Shown: one piece after another, positions 7,740-16,320 of the stretch
How the letters are laid out: the number at the start of each line of letters is the position of its first letter
How positions within the stretch are numbered: position 1 is the stretch's first letter
Assembly (NCBI GenBank): GCA_019118365.1
Contig: DWZA01000004.1
Location: 37,308 to 101,307, forward strand
Direction of reading: 5' to 3'
DNA length: 64,000 nucleotides
DNA from: Candidatus Lachnoclostridium stercoravium
Lineage (GTDB): Bacteria; Bacillota; Clostridia; Lachnospirales; Lachnospiraceae
Notes under the pieces: model-generated
Told to the model about the DNA's origin: nothing
Database searches by the model: none
Seen by the model: only the letters and a program-made list of their open reading frames with translations
Program-made: the position numbers and the translations under genes

Positions 7740-8768
7740 ATGAAGAAAACATGGAAGAAACTTGCTGCATTAGGATTAGGCTTATTACTGCTTACAGCAT
7801 GCGGAACTGGAGGACAGAGCAGCGCCGAGGCAGAAGGAAGCGGCGGACAGGCACAGAGTGAGGAAGCAAAGACTACTGATTTTCCAAAGACGCAGATCAA
7901 CATGATCGTTCAGTCCAGCCCTGGAGGACTTTCCGACCAGGTTTCCAAAGAAACAGGCGATCTGATGGGACAGGTATTGGGAGAGACAGTTATCTGTCAG
8001 TATAAACCAGGCGGAAGCGGCGCTGTGGGAATGTCCTTTGTACAGGCCAGTAAGCCGGATGGATATACGATTGGCCATACTCCTTTGGAACTGGTAATGT
8101 TAAAGCCGCTGGGCTATGCGGATCTGGAACCGGATGATCTGACGCTTCTGGGAAGGGCTTATACTACATGCGGAGCTTTGGCGGTTAAAGGAGACGAAGA
8201 TCGTTTCTCTACGATTGAAGAATTTGTTGAGTATGCAAAGGCTCATCCGGGCGAAGTAGCGGTAGGAAACGCAGGAACAGGTTCGATCTGGCATGTGGGC
8301 GCAGTAGGATTTGAGCAGGCAGCAGGAGTTACCTTTAACCATGTACCGTTTGACGGAGCAAGCAAAGCGATCGCGGCTCTTATGGGCGGACACATCGACG
8401 CAGTGGTGAGCGCTCCGATCGAGCTGATCTCCGGAGTGCAGGGAAATGAAGTAAAGGTTCTGGTTACTATGGGAGAAGAGCGTTCAAATGCGTTCCCGGA
8501 TGTTCCTACCTGCCAGGAAAGCAATATTGATTACGTACTGCTCCACTGGGGCGGATTTGCAGCTCCTAAGGGCCTGCCGGAAGATGTGAAGGAAATCCTG
8601 CAGAACGCTCTGAAGGAGGCGGTCGAGTCAGAAGAATATGATGCGTTTATGAAAGAAAGGGGCATGGAACCTGCATTTATGTGCGGCGAGGAATACGATG
8701 CGTTTATTGCAGAGCAGACAGAATTCCTTGGAGGACTGGTAGATGCGGCTGGACTCAGGAGCGAATAG
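7740..8768 (+). CDS. tripartite tricarboxylate transporter substrate-binding lipoprotein (TctC family)
   Basis: 342 residues. It has a lipoprotein signal peptide with lipobox LLTAC at about residues 17-21, then a Gly/Ser/Glu-rich linker, then the Bug/TctC binding fold: INMIVQSSPGGLSDQVSKE, YKPGGSGAVGMSF, GNAGTGSIWHVGAV, VPFDGASKAIAALMGG. These proteins capture carboxylates or sugar acids at the cell surface and pass them to the TctA/TctB membrane pair, which follow directly. The downstream catabolic genes suggest a sugar acid rather than citrate. The ligand cannot be read from the sequence. Confidence 0.92.
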   Translation: MKKTWKKLAALGLGLLLLTACGTGGQSSAEAEGSGGQAQSEEAKTTDFPKTQINMIVQSSPGGLSDQVSKETGDLMGQVLGETVICQYKPGGSGAVGMSFVQASKPDGYTIGHTPLELVMLKPLGYADLEPDDLTLLGRAYTTCGALAVKGDEDRFSTIEEFVEYAKAHPGEVAVGNAGTGSIWHVGAVGFEQAAGVTFNHVPFDGASKAIAALMGGHIDAVVSAPIELISGVQGNEVKVLVTMGEERSNAFPDVPTCQESNIDYVLLHWGGFAAPKGLPEDVKEILQNALKEAVESEEYDAFMKERGMEPAFMCGEEYDAFIAEQTEFLGGLVDAAGLRSE

Positions 8769-8812
8769 TTCCGGTTCATCACCAAGTATTATTTAAGTAG
8801 GAGGAAAAAGGA

Positions 8813-9253
8813 ATGGCTGGAGAAATGATCATTTCAATCGTAACGATCATCCTTTGTGCGGCAGCTTATGTCAATGCCTTTACTTTTCCCGGCGGGACGT
8901 CTGACGGCGTCCCCGGAGCCGGAGTATTTCCCCAGGCGCTCTGCGCGATCATTATTGCACTCAACGTGATCCTGATCATCCTGGAAATGATGAAAAAGGA
9001 TAAGAAACAGAGGGGGCCAATGACGGAAGAACATAAAGACGGGCTGAAACGTATGGTTATGATGGTAGCTGCAACAGCGGCTCTGGTTATCTTGTGGGGA
9101 ATGGTACACTTTATCATTCTGTGCAGCCTGTATCTGATCGTCATAGGACTGATACTCAGACAAAACATGAAGACGTTTATACCGGGAGCGATCGTCAGCG
9201 CTGTTCTGGTGTTCTTCATTTTCCAAAATGTACTCAATGTAATGTTAAGTTAG
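8813..9253 (+). CDS. tripartite tricarboxylate transporter small membrane subunit (TctB family)
   Basis: 146 residues with four hydrophobic segments (about 5-22, 40-60, 82-105, 110-140), separated after the second by a charged loop. The early segment contains the FPGGTSDGVPGAGVFPQ stretch that is characteristic of TctB. It forms the permease with TctA; both are encoded in the usual order C-B-A. The start follows AGGAGGAAAAAGGA. Confidence 0.88.
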   Translation: MAGEMIISIVTIILCAAAYVNAFTFPGGTSDGVPGAGVFPQALCAIIIALNVILIILEMMKKDKKQRGPMTEEHKDGLKRMVMMVAATAALVILWGMVHFIILCSLYLIVIGLILRQNMKTFIPGAIVSAVLVFFIFQNVLNVMLS

Positions 9254-9271
9254 GAAGGGAGGTAATCAAAG

Positions 9272-10753
9272 ATGATCACAGAAGCATTAATGGCGATCCT
9301 GGATCCGTCCGTATTGTTTTTTATGCTGGTCGGAGTTGTGGTCGGAGCGATCATAGGCGCCCTTCCGGGACTGTCTGTAGTTATGGCGATCTCGATCCTG
9401 ACGCCTATTACGTTTGGCCTTGAGCCGGCGCAGGGTCTGGCAATGCTGATGGGTGTTTATAACTCCGGCGTATGGGCTGGAGGAATTTCGGCGATCCTGG
9501 TCAATACACCTGGAACCCCGGCGTCTATCATGACAGTTTTGGATGGTTATGCCATGACAAAGAGGGGAGAAGCGGGGCTGGCTCTGGGGATCAATGTGAT
9601 CTATTCCGCTATCGGCGGCCTGATCAGTACGGTATTTCTGATGTTCGCGGCGTTTCCGATCGCAAGGTTTGCCCTGCGCTTCGGCCCGGCAGAGTATTTT
9701 GCGCTGGCGCTGTTCGGTCTGTCCATGATCATTGGAATTTCAGAAAAATCTGTACTGAAAGGGATTATGATGGGCTGCCTCGGCTTCCTTATGGCTACCG
9801 TTGGCCTGGATTCCATGTATGCGTACCCAAGATATACTTTCGGGGTAGTAGATCTGCTTCAGGGAATTTCCTACGTTCCGGTTATGATCGGATTGTTTGG
9901 CTTTGGAGAAGTTCTTGCTCAGGTTTATGAAAATAAGAAGAGCGAGCGGATAGTAGAACACAGAAAGATCGGAAGGATCATACCTACCTTTAAAATGTTT
10001 AAAGATCTGGCTCCTATGACAACGCTGGCAGCGCTGATCTCCGTGATTATCGGAGCTATCCCAGGGGCCGGAGGCGATATTGCTTCCATCATCTGCTGGG
10101 ATCAGGGACGGAAGATATCCAAAGACAGAGAAAATTATGGAAAAGGTTCGGCAGAAGGCCTTGCTGTTACCTGTACTGCTAATAACGGTATTATCGGCGG
10201 CGCTATGACGACCATGCTGACTCTTGGTATTCCAGGAGACGGAGTAACGGCGGTTCTGATCGGTTCCCTTATGATGTACGGTATGCAGCCGGGACCGATG
10301 ATGTTTATCGAGAATCAATCCTTTGTATATCAGCTGATGATTATGATGATCGTAGCAAACCTGATGTTTTTGGTATTTGGCCTTCTTACTTCAAAGGCAG
10401 CGGCAAATATCCTGAATATTAAAGAACAGTATGTATGGGTAGGTATCGTTATTTTATCGATCGTAGGCTCTTATGCGATCAATAACTCAGTATTCGACGT
10501 GATCATCATGTTTGTATGCGGCGTGCTGGGATTTATTCTGAAACAGTTTGATTTTCCGCTGCCGCCGATCATCCTGGGCCTGATCCTGGGGCCGATGGCA
10601 GAATCGAACTTAAGAAGGGCTCTGGCGCTGTCGTCCGGGGATTACCTTATTTTTGTAGGAAGTCCGATCTCGATCGTTCTTCTTGTTCTTACCGCCCTTG
10701 CTTTGATCGGGCCGGTGCTTATGAAGAAAAGAAAACAGCAGACAGAGTCGTAA
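9272..10753 (+). CDS. tripartite tricarboxylate transporter large permease (TctA family)
   Basis: 493 residues, about 11-12 membrane spans, the expected TctA length. Two related conserved loops are visible: GALPGLSVVMAISILTP with NTPGTPAS in the first half, and GAIPGAGGDIASIICW with LTLGIPGDG in the second. This internal repeat is the hallmark of the family. It carries the transport path driven by an ion gradient. It sits 18 bases after TctB and 18 bases before the sugar kinase, so the operon continues into catabolism. Confidence 0.93.
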   Translation: MITEALMAILDPSVLFFMLVGVVVGAIIGALPGLSVVMAISILTPITFGLEPAQGLAMLMGVYNSGVWAGGISAILVNTPGTPASIMTVLDGYAMTKRGEAGLALGINVIYSAIGGLISTVFLMFAAFPIARFALRFGPAEYFALALFGLSMIIGISEKSVLKGIMMGCLGFLMATVGLDSMYAYPRYTFGVVDLLQGISYVPVMIGLFGFGEVLAQVYENKKSERIVEHRKIGRIIPTFKMFKDLAPMTTLAALISVIIGAIPGAGGDIASIICWDQGRKISKDRENYGKGSAEGLAVTCTANNGIIGGAMTTMLTLGIPGDGVTAVLIGSLMMYGMQPGPMMFIENQSFVYQLMIMMIVANLMFLVFGLLTSKAAANILNIKEQYVWVGIVILSIVGSYAINNSVFDVIIMFVCGVLGFILKQFDFPLPPIILGLILGPMAESNLRRALALSSGDYLIFVGSPISIVLLVLTALALIGPVLMKKRKQQTES

Positions 10754-10771
10754 AAATGTAGGAGGTTCGTG

Positions 10772-11764
10772 ATGAATGTAAAAAATCCTGGTGGAAAGAT
10801 CATTTCCATAGGCGAGCTTCTGGTGGAATTTATTCCTGTGAAGCCAGATCTGCGCCTGTACGAGGAAGGAAGTATTTTGAAAACGGCCAGCGGCTCTTCG
10901 GGAATCTTTGCCTGCGCCAACGCAAAGATCTGTGACCGGGCTGCATTTATTGGAAAGATCGGCAGCGATCCCCTTAGCCGTTTTGTGTTTGATGTAATGA
11001 AACGGGAAGGCGTAGATATATCCAGAGTGGTAACGGGAGAAGGACAGATCGGTCTGGCTTTCCTGGAAAATCTTGAACATGGGCGTAATTTTGAATATTA
11101 CAGAAATAAATCCGCAGGCAGCCGGTTCAGCCCGGAAGACGTTGACGACGAATATATAAAGAATGCCAGCGCCATCCACTATTCCGGCATGCTTTTGGAA
11201 CTGAGCGACAGCATGAGAGAGGCCTGCAGAAAATGCGTCAGGATCGCGAAAGAGGCGGGGGTCATGGTTTCCTTTGATCCGAATATCCGCAAAGAGGTTA
11301 TGACAAGCGACGATGCAAAGAAGCGTCTTTATGAAGGGATCGAAACGGCGGACATTATTGCTCCGACGCTGGAAGAAGCCCGCTTTATCACAGGGCTGGA
11401 AGATGAGATGGATATTTTGAGGGAACTCCATTCCAGAGGCCCGAAGATAATTGCGCTTACAAAGGATAAGGACGGAGCGGTTTTAAGCGATGGAAGCCAG
11501 GTGATATGGGTAGGAGGCACAAACGTAACTGCGATCGATCCTACCGGGGCGGGTGATACCTTTGCTTCTATGCTGATCTATGGCATACAGGAGGGCTGGG
11601 ATCTGGAAAAGATCGCTGTCTACTGCAACTGCGCCGGAGGACTGGCGGTGACTAAGCAGGGATCGATCGGACGGGCGCTTCCGACAATGGAAGAGGTAGA
11701 AAGAATGGTATCGCAGGTCAGCCTGGATATCAGGAAAGAAACGATCAGCGCCGGAAGCCTTTGA
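10772..11764 (+). CDS. PfkB-family sugar (acid) kinase, 2-keto-3-deoxygluconate kinase-like
   Basis: 330 residues. The ribokinase-family N-terminal signature appears as SIGELLVEFIP and GSSGIFACANAKI; the C-terminal ATP/anion-hole motif is DPTGAGDTFASM, with Asp as catalytic base. With an HpaI-type aldolase two genes downstream, phosphorylation of a 2-keto-3-deoxy sugar acid is the simplest guess, but other PfkB substrates are possible. GGAGG lies six bases before the ATG at 10772; an overlapping GTG at 10769 is less likely. Confidence 0.85.
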   Translation: MNVKNPGGKIISIGELLVEFIPVKPDLRLYEEGSILKTASGSSGIFACANAKICDRAAFIGKIGSDPLSRFVFDVMKREGVDISRVVTGEGQIGLAFLENLEHGRNFEYYRNKSAGSRFSPEDVDDEYIKNASAIHYSGMLLELSDSMREACRKCVRIAKEAGVMVSFDPNIRKEVMTSDDAKKRLYEGIETADIIAPTLEEARFITGLEDEMDILRELHSRGPKIIALTKDKDGAVLSDGSQVIWVGGTNVTAIDPTGAGDTFASMLIYGIQEGWDLEKIAVYCNCAGGLAVTKQGSIGRALPTMEEVERMVSQVSLDIRKETISAGSL

Positions 11765-11806
11765 CTGGCACCCGGATGAAAAAACATTTCGCAGGAGGAA
11801 AAAAGG

Positions 11807-12676
11807 ATGAAAAGATTAACTGCCTGGAACGGAATAGATACAGGACTTGGCCTGGCCTCCAATACTTATAAGCAGGTGCTGATGTCTGGAGAGATGACGA
11901 TAAAGGAACTGATCTGCTGGGCGGCAGGAAGGGGATTTTCCTGGGTAGAAGTCCGCGATCCGGATGTGACGATGACCAGGGACGAGCTGGAAGGCATAAA
12001 GCGTCTGGCAGACAGCCTTAAGATAAGGATCCACTATTCCTGGGACAATAAAGATACCCTGAAAGAGGATGAAACGTTTTATCAGGGAATGGAAAACGCA
12101 GCTCTTTTCGGCCCCGGCACTTGCTGCAGGGTGCTGATCGCCCAGGAAACCGTACGAGGGAGAAAAGGCTACAGCAAAGAAGAAGTGGAAAAGATCCTGC
12201 CGGTAGTGGAAAAATATGTAAAACAGTCAAAAGAACTGGGGATCTGGCTTTGTTTTGAAAATTCCATGGAGCCGATCCGAGGGGACGGCGCGGAGTACTT
12301 TGGGATGAGCGAACTTCTGGAAAAATGTCAGGAAATGTGCGTGACCTTTGACGCTGCGAATGCAACAAACTGCACGACGTGCATCAATCCGACTGAGGAG
12401 CAGCTGCTGGAATATTATAACAGATTTTCGGAAAGGATCTTCTACTTTCACCTGAAGGTAACAAAGAACCATCAGCTTTTGGATACCGTAGAACGGGAAG
12501 GGGATTTTCATGTAGAAAACCTGTTCCAGGCATTCTCTTCCAACAAAGATATGAAGATCTGTCTGGAGATCCCGCAGCAGCCGGATCTTAGAAAGATGAC
12601 AGCAGCAGTAGAAAGAAGCCTGGAAGTTCTGGAAGAGATTCAAAAGCAGCAGGACGCAGATCAATGCTGCAGTTAA
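11807..12676 (+). CDS. sugar phosphate isomerase/epimerase (xylose isomerase-like TIM barrel)
   Basis: 289 residues of the AP-endonuclease-2/xylose-isomerase-like TIM barrel. Visible family features are WVEVRDPD, IWLCFENSM (metal-binding Glu), CVTFDAANATN (metal-binding Asp), and a late MKICLEIPQQPD strand with the final Glu. Such enzymes use divalent metal to isomerise or epimerise sugars, keto-sugars or sugar acids. It sits between kinase and aldolase in the operon. It is less likely to be a DNA-repair endonuclease IV, given the context and the divergence of its motifs. Confidence 0.8.
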   Translation: MKRLTAWNGIDTGLGLASNTYKQVLMSGEMTIKELICWAAGRGFSWVEVRDPDVTMTRDELEGIKRLADSLKIRIHYSWDNKDTLKEDETFYQGMENAALFGPGTCCRVLIAQETVRGRKGYSKEEVEKILPVVEKYVKQSKELGIWLCFENSMEPIRGDGAEYFGMSELLEKCQEMCVTFDAANATNCTTCINPTEEQLLEYYNRFSERIFYFHLKVTKNHQLLDTVEREGDFHVENLFQAFSSNKDMKICLEIPQQPDLRKMTAAVERSLEVLEEIQKQQDADQCCS

Positions 12677-12706
12677 CAGGCGGCTGTCTGTGAAAGGAGA
12701 AAAATT

Positions 12707-13480
12707 ATGGAAATAGCAGCAATAAAAGAACGGCTGAAACAGGGAGGGAGAGTAACTGGAACCATGGTTACAGTCTTCCAGAATCCGGATATTGTAAAAA
12801 TGCTGAAAGTGTGCGGTTTTGACTATATACTGATCGATTGTGAGCACGGCTGCTTTGACTACAGCGAAGCAGCCAGGCTGATCGGCGTAGCAAGAGCGGT
12901 AGGCATGGCTGCGATCGTGCGTATTCCGGAGATACGCAGAGAACCTGTTCTAAAATATATGGAAATGGGCGCGGACGGCCTGCTGCTTCCCGGTACAGAA
13001 ACAAAGGAAGAAGCAGAACTTCTTGTAAGATATTCTAAATATGCTCCAATGGGAGAAAGGGGCGTTTCATTTTCCAGGCCTCATACTGGATATGAGAAGA
13101 TCAATAGCCATGAATATATGGAAAGCTCGAACAGGGATACTATGCTTATCTGTCAGATCGAATCGAAAAAGGGTGTGGACAACATCGAAGAGATCATTGC
13201 TACAGAAGGGATCGACGCTGCTCTGGTAGGCCCGAACGATATGTCTCAGGATTATGGGATCCTTGGGGATTACTATGCTCCGGTTATGACGGAAGCATAT
13301 GATAAAGTCCTGACGGCGGCAAAGAAGGCTGGAAAAGTTGCCGGAGTTCATTTTGGAAAGAAGGAGTTTTTGGAAAAGCTTATCAAAGACGGATATCAGC
13401 TGACGATGTGCGGAGCCGACGTAAGCTTTTTGATGGATGGAGCGAGAAATGTGATATCTTATCTGTCTCAGATCAGATAA
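12707..13480 (+). CDS. HpcH/HpaI-family aldolase (2-keto-3-deoxy acid aldolase)
   Basis: 257 residues. Class II pyruvate aldolase features are all visible: DCEHGCFDY, with the catalytic-base His; MGADGLLLPGTETKEEAE; PMGERG, with the pyruvate-binding Arg; QIESKKGVDNIEEI, with a metal-binding Glu; and ALVGPNDMSQDYG, with a metal-binding Asp. The enzyme cleaves 2-keto-(3-deoxy) sugar acids to pyruvate and an aldehyde. Together with the kinase and transporter it supports a sugar-acid pathway. Its exact substrate is not determinable. Confidence 0.88.
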   Translation: MEIAAIKERLKQGGRVTGTMVTVFQNPDIVKMLKVCGFDYILIDCEHGCFDYSEAARLIGVARAVGMAAIVRIPEIRREPVLKYMEMGADGLLLPGTETKEEAELLVRYSKYAPMGERGVSFSRPHTGYEKINSHEYMESSNRDTMLICQIESKKGVDNIEEIIATEGIDAALVGPNDMSQDYGILGDYYAPVMTEAYDKVLTAAKKAGKVAGVHFGKKEFLEKLIKDGYQLTMCGADVSFLMDGARNVISYLSQIR

Positions 13481-13513
13481 GATAAGAGGCAGCAAAAAGG
13501 AGGATCATAAAAT

Positions 13514-14494
13514 ATGGGACTGGAAAAGGGAAAAGTCAGATGGGGCGTCCTGGGGACGGCTACGATTGCGGAAAACCATACTCTTCCGGGAATGAAGGAA
13601 GCCTGTAATTGCCAGCTGTATGCCATTGCGGGAAGAGATCCTGAGAAGACAAAACGATTTCAGGAAAAGTTCGGATTCGAGAAGACTTATGGTTCCTATG
13701 CGGAACTGCTGGAGGACGAGAACGTGGACGCGGTTTATATTCCGCTTCCCAACCAGCTCCATAAGGAGTGGACCATAAAAGCAGCCAGGAAGAAAAAACA
13801 TATTCTTTGCGAGAAGCCTCTGGCACCGACCGTAGACGAGGTTAAAGAGGTAGTTGAGATCTGCAGGCAGGAGGGAGTGATCCTGATGGAAGCCTTCGCC
13901 TATCTGCACAGCAAAGCCACCAGGGAAGTGATCCAGGCCGTCCGCGGCGGAGCGGTGGGAAAACCTCTTTTTGTAGAGACGGTCTTTATGGTAAAACCGT
14001 GGGCCAAGGAAAACATCCGCATGCGAAAGGAAACTATGGGAGGCGGCACCTATGATCAGGGCTGTTATAATATCAGCCTGATGCTGAACCTGCTGGACGA
14101 AATGCCTGATGAGATTACGGCTCAGGCTCATTTTATGGAAAATGGAGTGGATGATTTTTCCAGTATTTATTTTCATTTTCCATCAGGAGCCAGAGGCTAC
14201 GCGATATCCGGAATGTGCTGCGGACAAAGGGCTGACCGGTATTTCATTCATGGAACAGAAGGGACTTTGGAAGCGCCTCTTCCTTATAATGCAAAAGGGA
14301 GCCTGGAGTATTATATCCATAAAAACGGAAAAACAGAAAAACGGGAGGTGGAAACTCCCAGCAATTATCAGCTGGAAGCCGAGCAGATGGGCCGGTGTAT
14401 CCTGGAAGGGGAAGAACCCCTTGTTTCTAATGAGCTGTCCATAAAGACAGCAGCAGTGCTGACAGAAGCGCTGAAAAAAATCGGATATTATTAA
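13514..14494 (+). CDS. Gfo/Idh/MocA family oxidoreductase
   Basis: 326 residues. The N-terminal Rossmann fold starts VRWGVLGTATIAENHTLPGM, and the catalytic lysine motif CEKPLAPT is at about residues 98-105. The C-terminal half is the Gfo/Idh alpha/beta domain, with GGGTYDQGCYN. The family oxidises or reduces sugars and cyclitols with NAD(P). In this operon it may perform the first oxidation of a sugar to a lactone or keto form. It is the last gene before a new promoter for the GntR regulator; no clear terminator lies between them. Confidence 0.9.
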   Translation: MGLEKGKVRWGVLGTATIAENHTLPGMKEACNCQLYAIAGRDPEKTKRFQEKFGFEKTYGSYAELLEDENVDAVYIPLPNQLHKEWTIKAARKKKHILCEKPLAPTVDEVKEVVEICRQEGVILMEAFAYLHSKATREVIQAVRGGAVGKPLFVETVFMVKPWAKENIRMRKETMGGGTYDQGCYNISLMLNLLDEMPDEITAQAHFMENGVDDFSSIYFHFPSGARGYAISGMCCGQRADRYFIHGTEGTLEAPLPYNAKGSLEYYIHKNGKTEKREVETPSNYQLEAEQMGRCILEGEEPLVSNELSIKTAAVLTEALKKIGYY

Positions 14495-14526
14495 ATGAAA
14501 ACTTCAATAAATTCTGCCTCTAAATC

Positions 14527-14555
14527 TTGTTCGCGTTGCGAAAACATGGTAAAAT
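14527..14555 (+). promoter_or_regulatory. promoter of the GntR regulator gene
   Basis: TTGTTC, 17-base spacer, TAAAAT. It lies 52 bases before the ATG at 14608. Confidence 0.5.
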
Positions 14556-14607
14556 ACTCAGGAATGTGAAGGATTAAAATGAAATTGGAGAACAGAGGCA
14601 GAAGTTA

Positions 14608-15390
14608 ATGGAAAATATGCAGAAGGGGCAGGACGCCGGAGATAAAGTTAAGTTAGAACAATATATCAGTGTTTCGCTGGTAGATGTGGTAACGGATAAG
14701 ATAAGGAGCAATATATATAGCGGAAAGTATTTGCCAGGACAGCGGCTGATCGTCAGGGAAATTTCAGAAGAACTGGGAGTCAGTCATACTCCCGTAAAAG
14801 ATGCCTTAAACCGCCTTGTTTCAGAGGGATATGTAGTCGCTCTTCCCAGAAGGAGCATGGTGGTTAAAGAATATTCTAATATTGAATTTATAGACAATTA
14901 TGACCAGAGGATGATGATTGAGCTGTACTATGCAGACGAGATCATGAAGCGTGCCAAGGAAGATCCGTCTATGCTGGAGGACATGGAAGAATGCTATAAT
15001 GACATGGAAAAATTTGTCAGCAGCAACGGCGAACTTACCGGCCTTACCTGGGTAAATTGTGAAACAAGATTTCACCGCCGCTATATGGAAGGATGCAGCA
15101 ATAGACGGCTTTACGACCTATATTGTAAGCTGGATACAAATAAGTCCAGTTATATGACGTACTTAAATAATAATAAGCTTCCTCTGAGCTTGGAATTTCT
15201 TAAAATGAACAATAAAGAACATAAAGAACTTATGGAAGCGATACGTTTATCGGATTCTAAAAGATTTTGCCAGGTAGTCTATGGCCATCTGATCCGCTCT
15301 TGTGCCGTATACGCTATTGATGAAGCATCGCAAAAAAGATTTGAGCAGATGAAGGAAAATGCAGAGCGTTTTATTGCTAAAATATCATAA
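14608..15390 (+). CDS. GntR family (FCD subfamily) transcriptional regulator
   Basis: 260 residues. It has an N-terminal winged helix (IRSNIYSGKYLPGQRLIVRE, then LGVSHTPVKDALNRLVSEGY) and an all-helical C-terminal domain of the FCD type, with histidines (RFHRRYMEG, CQVVYGHLIRS) that bind a metal and an acid ligand. FCD regulators usually sense sugar acids or other carboxylates. Palindromes of the TTGTATACAA type, which this subfamily often binds, lie before the TRAP operon 700 bases downstream. This regulator is therefore the best candidate to control it, and possibly the preceding operon. Confidence 0.88.
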   Translation: MENMQKGQDAGDKVKLEQYISVSLVDVVTDKIRSNIYSGKYLPGQRLIVREISEELGVSHTPVKDALNRLVSEGYVVALPRRSMVVKEYSNIEFIDNYDQRMMIELYYADEIMKRAKEDPSMLEDMEECYNDMEKFVSSNGELTGLTWVNCETRFHRRYMEGCSNRRLYDLYCKLDTNKSSYMTYLNNNKLPLSLEFLKMNNKEHKELMEAIRLSDSKRFCQVVYGHLIRSCAVYAIDEASQKRFEQMKENAERFIAKIS

Positions 15391-15451
15391 CTGCTCAAGC
15401 GGGGGAAAAGAGACTTTCAAAATATCATACTATCACCATAAGGAGGAAAAC

Positions 15452-15988
15452 ATGAAACTGCACATGGAACGTGTGACAGAGAACAGTAAATACTGGAATG
15501 AGATAAATGTGCTGGCAAAAGAAGCATTTCCGCCGGAAGAATATATTGCGCCCAGTAAACTGGTTGAAATGACAGAAGACAACGTGGATTTCTGGGCCTT
15601 GAGCGATCATGAGCTGTTTGTTGGTTTCATGGTGGTCCTGACATATAAAAATATGGCTTATCTTTTCTTTTTGGCAATTCAGCCTGCCCATCGTTCCAAG
15701 GGTTACGGCAGCCTTGCTATTGAGGCGCTGAAAAATGCGTATCCGAAGAAAGAGCTGCTGGTTGATTTTGAGAAGCTTGACGATCATGCAGCCAATAATG
15801 AGCAAAGAAAGAAAAGACGTAATTTCTATTTGCGGAACGGTTATAAAGAAACAGGACTTTTCGTTTCGTATATGGGTGTGGATTATGAGGTCTTCTCTAT
15901 GGAAGATAAATTTAATTATGATGACTTTAAGGAATTGATGAAAACAATTCGAATAGAAGGTTTTAACCCAAGATATTTTTATAAATAA
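15452..15988 (+). CDS. GNAT family N-acetyltransferase
   Basis: 178 residues. The acetyl-CoA-binding motif A region is LFFLAIQPAHRSKGYGSLAI, with RSKGYG as the pyrophosphate loop; a following strand and helix give LLVDFEKLDD and RRNFYLRNGYKET. The substrate is not predictable. The start at 15452 has AAGGAGG seven bases upstream; longer in-frame forms from 15359 would overlap the regulator without a binding site. It is followed by a strong terminator at 16022, so it ends the regulator transcript. Confidence 0.88.
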   Translation: MKLHMERVTENSKYWNEINVLAKEAFPPEEYIAPSKLVEMTEDNVDFWALSDHELFVGFMVVLTYKNMAYLFFLAIQPAHRSKGYGSLAIEALKNAYPKKELLVDFEKLDDHAANNEQRKKRRNFYLRNGYKETGLFVSYMGVDYEVFSMEDKFNYDDFKELMKTIRIEGFNPRYFYK

Positions 15989-16021
15989 ATATCTTCTTTC
16001 CAGAAGAAAATAATGGGCTTG

Positions 16022-16070
16022 AAAAGCGTCGGGAAATGATCTGAAGACAGATGATTTCCCGACGCTTTTA
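16022..16070 (+). terminator. strong intrinsic terminator
   Basis: AAAAGCGTCGGGAAATGATCT, a four-base loop, then the complementary arm (one extra base) ending GCTTTTATGTTTT. It separates the GntR/GNAT transcript from the TRAP operon and may work in both directions. Confidence 0.85.
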
Positions 16071-16113
16071 TGTTTTTATAACAGGTCTGATTCGGGGAAT
16101 GAAGACAGGCATT

Positions 16114-16155
16114 TTGTATACATGACAGAAGAGAAGAATTGTATATATTATACAA
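16114..16155. promoter_or_regulatory. two candidate GntR (FCD) operator boxes
   Basis: TTGTATACAT (16114-16123) and TTGTATATATTATACAA (16139-16155) match the inverted TTGTATACAA-like pattern used by many FCD-type GntR proteins; the second has a three-base spacer. They lie 70-110 bases upstream of the TRAP promoter, beside the GntR gene. This is family knowledge applied by eye. Confidence 0.45.
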
Positions 16156-16223
16156 AAATATAATATATTTCTTTTACATATAGTATAATTTTTAAAATTT
16201 ACCTAAAAATTTTAAAGATGATA

Positions 16224-16252
16224 TTGATTTTGAATGGGGAATGTGCTACTAT
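16224..16252 (+). promoter_or_regulatory. promoter of the TRAP transporter operon
   Basis: TTGATT, 17-base spacer, TACTAT, 68 bases before the DctP start. An upstream AT-rich block (16139-16200) could act as an UP element. Confidence 0.5.
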
Positions 16253-16320
16253 GGCATTATAAACGAAACGGATAACAGTCAAAAAGACTACAATACCTGA
16301 GAGGAAAAGGAGAGGTAAAA

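Noticed and set aside
10610..11431. 273-residue minus-strand open frame across tctA and the kinase gene
   Set aside because: It spans the end of one good gene and part of the next, with no binding site or recognisable domain.
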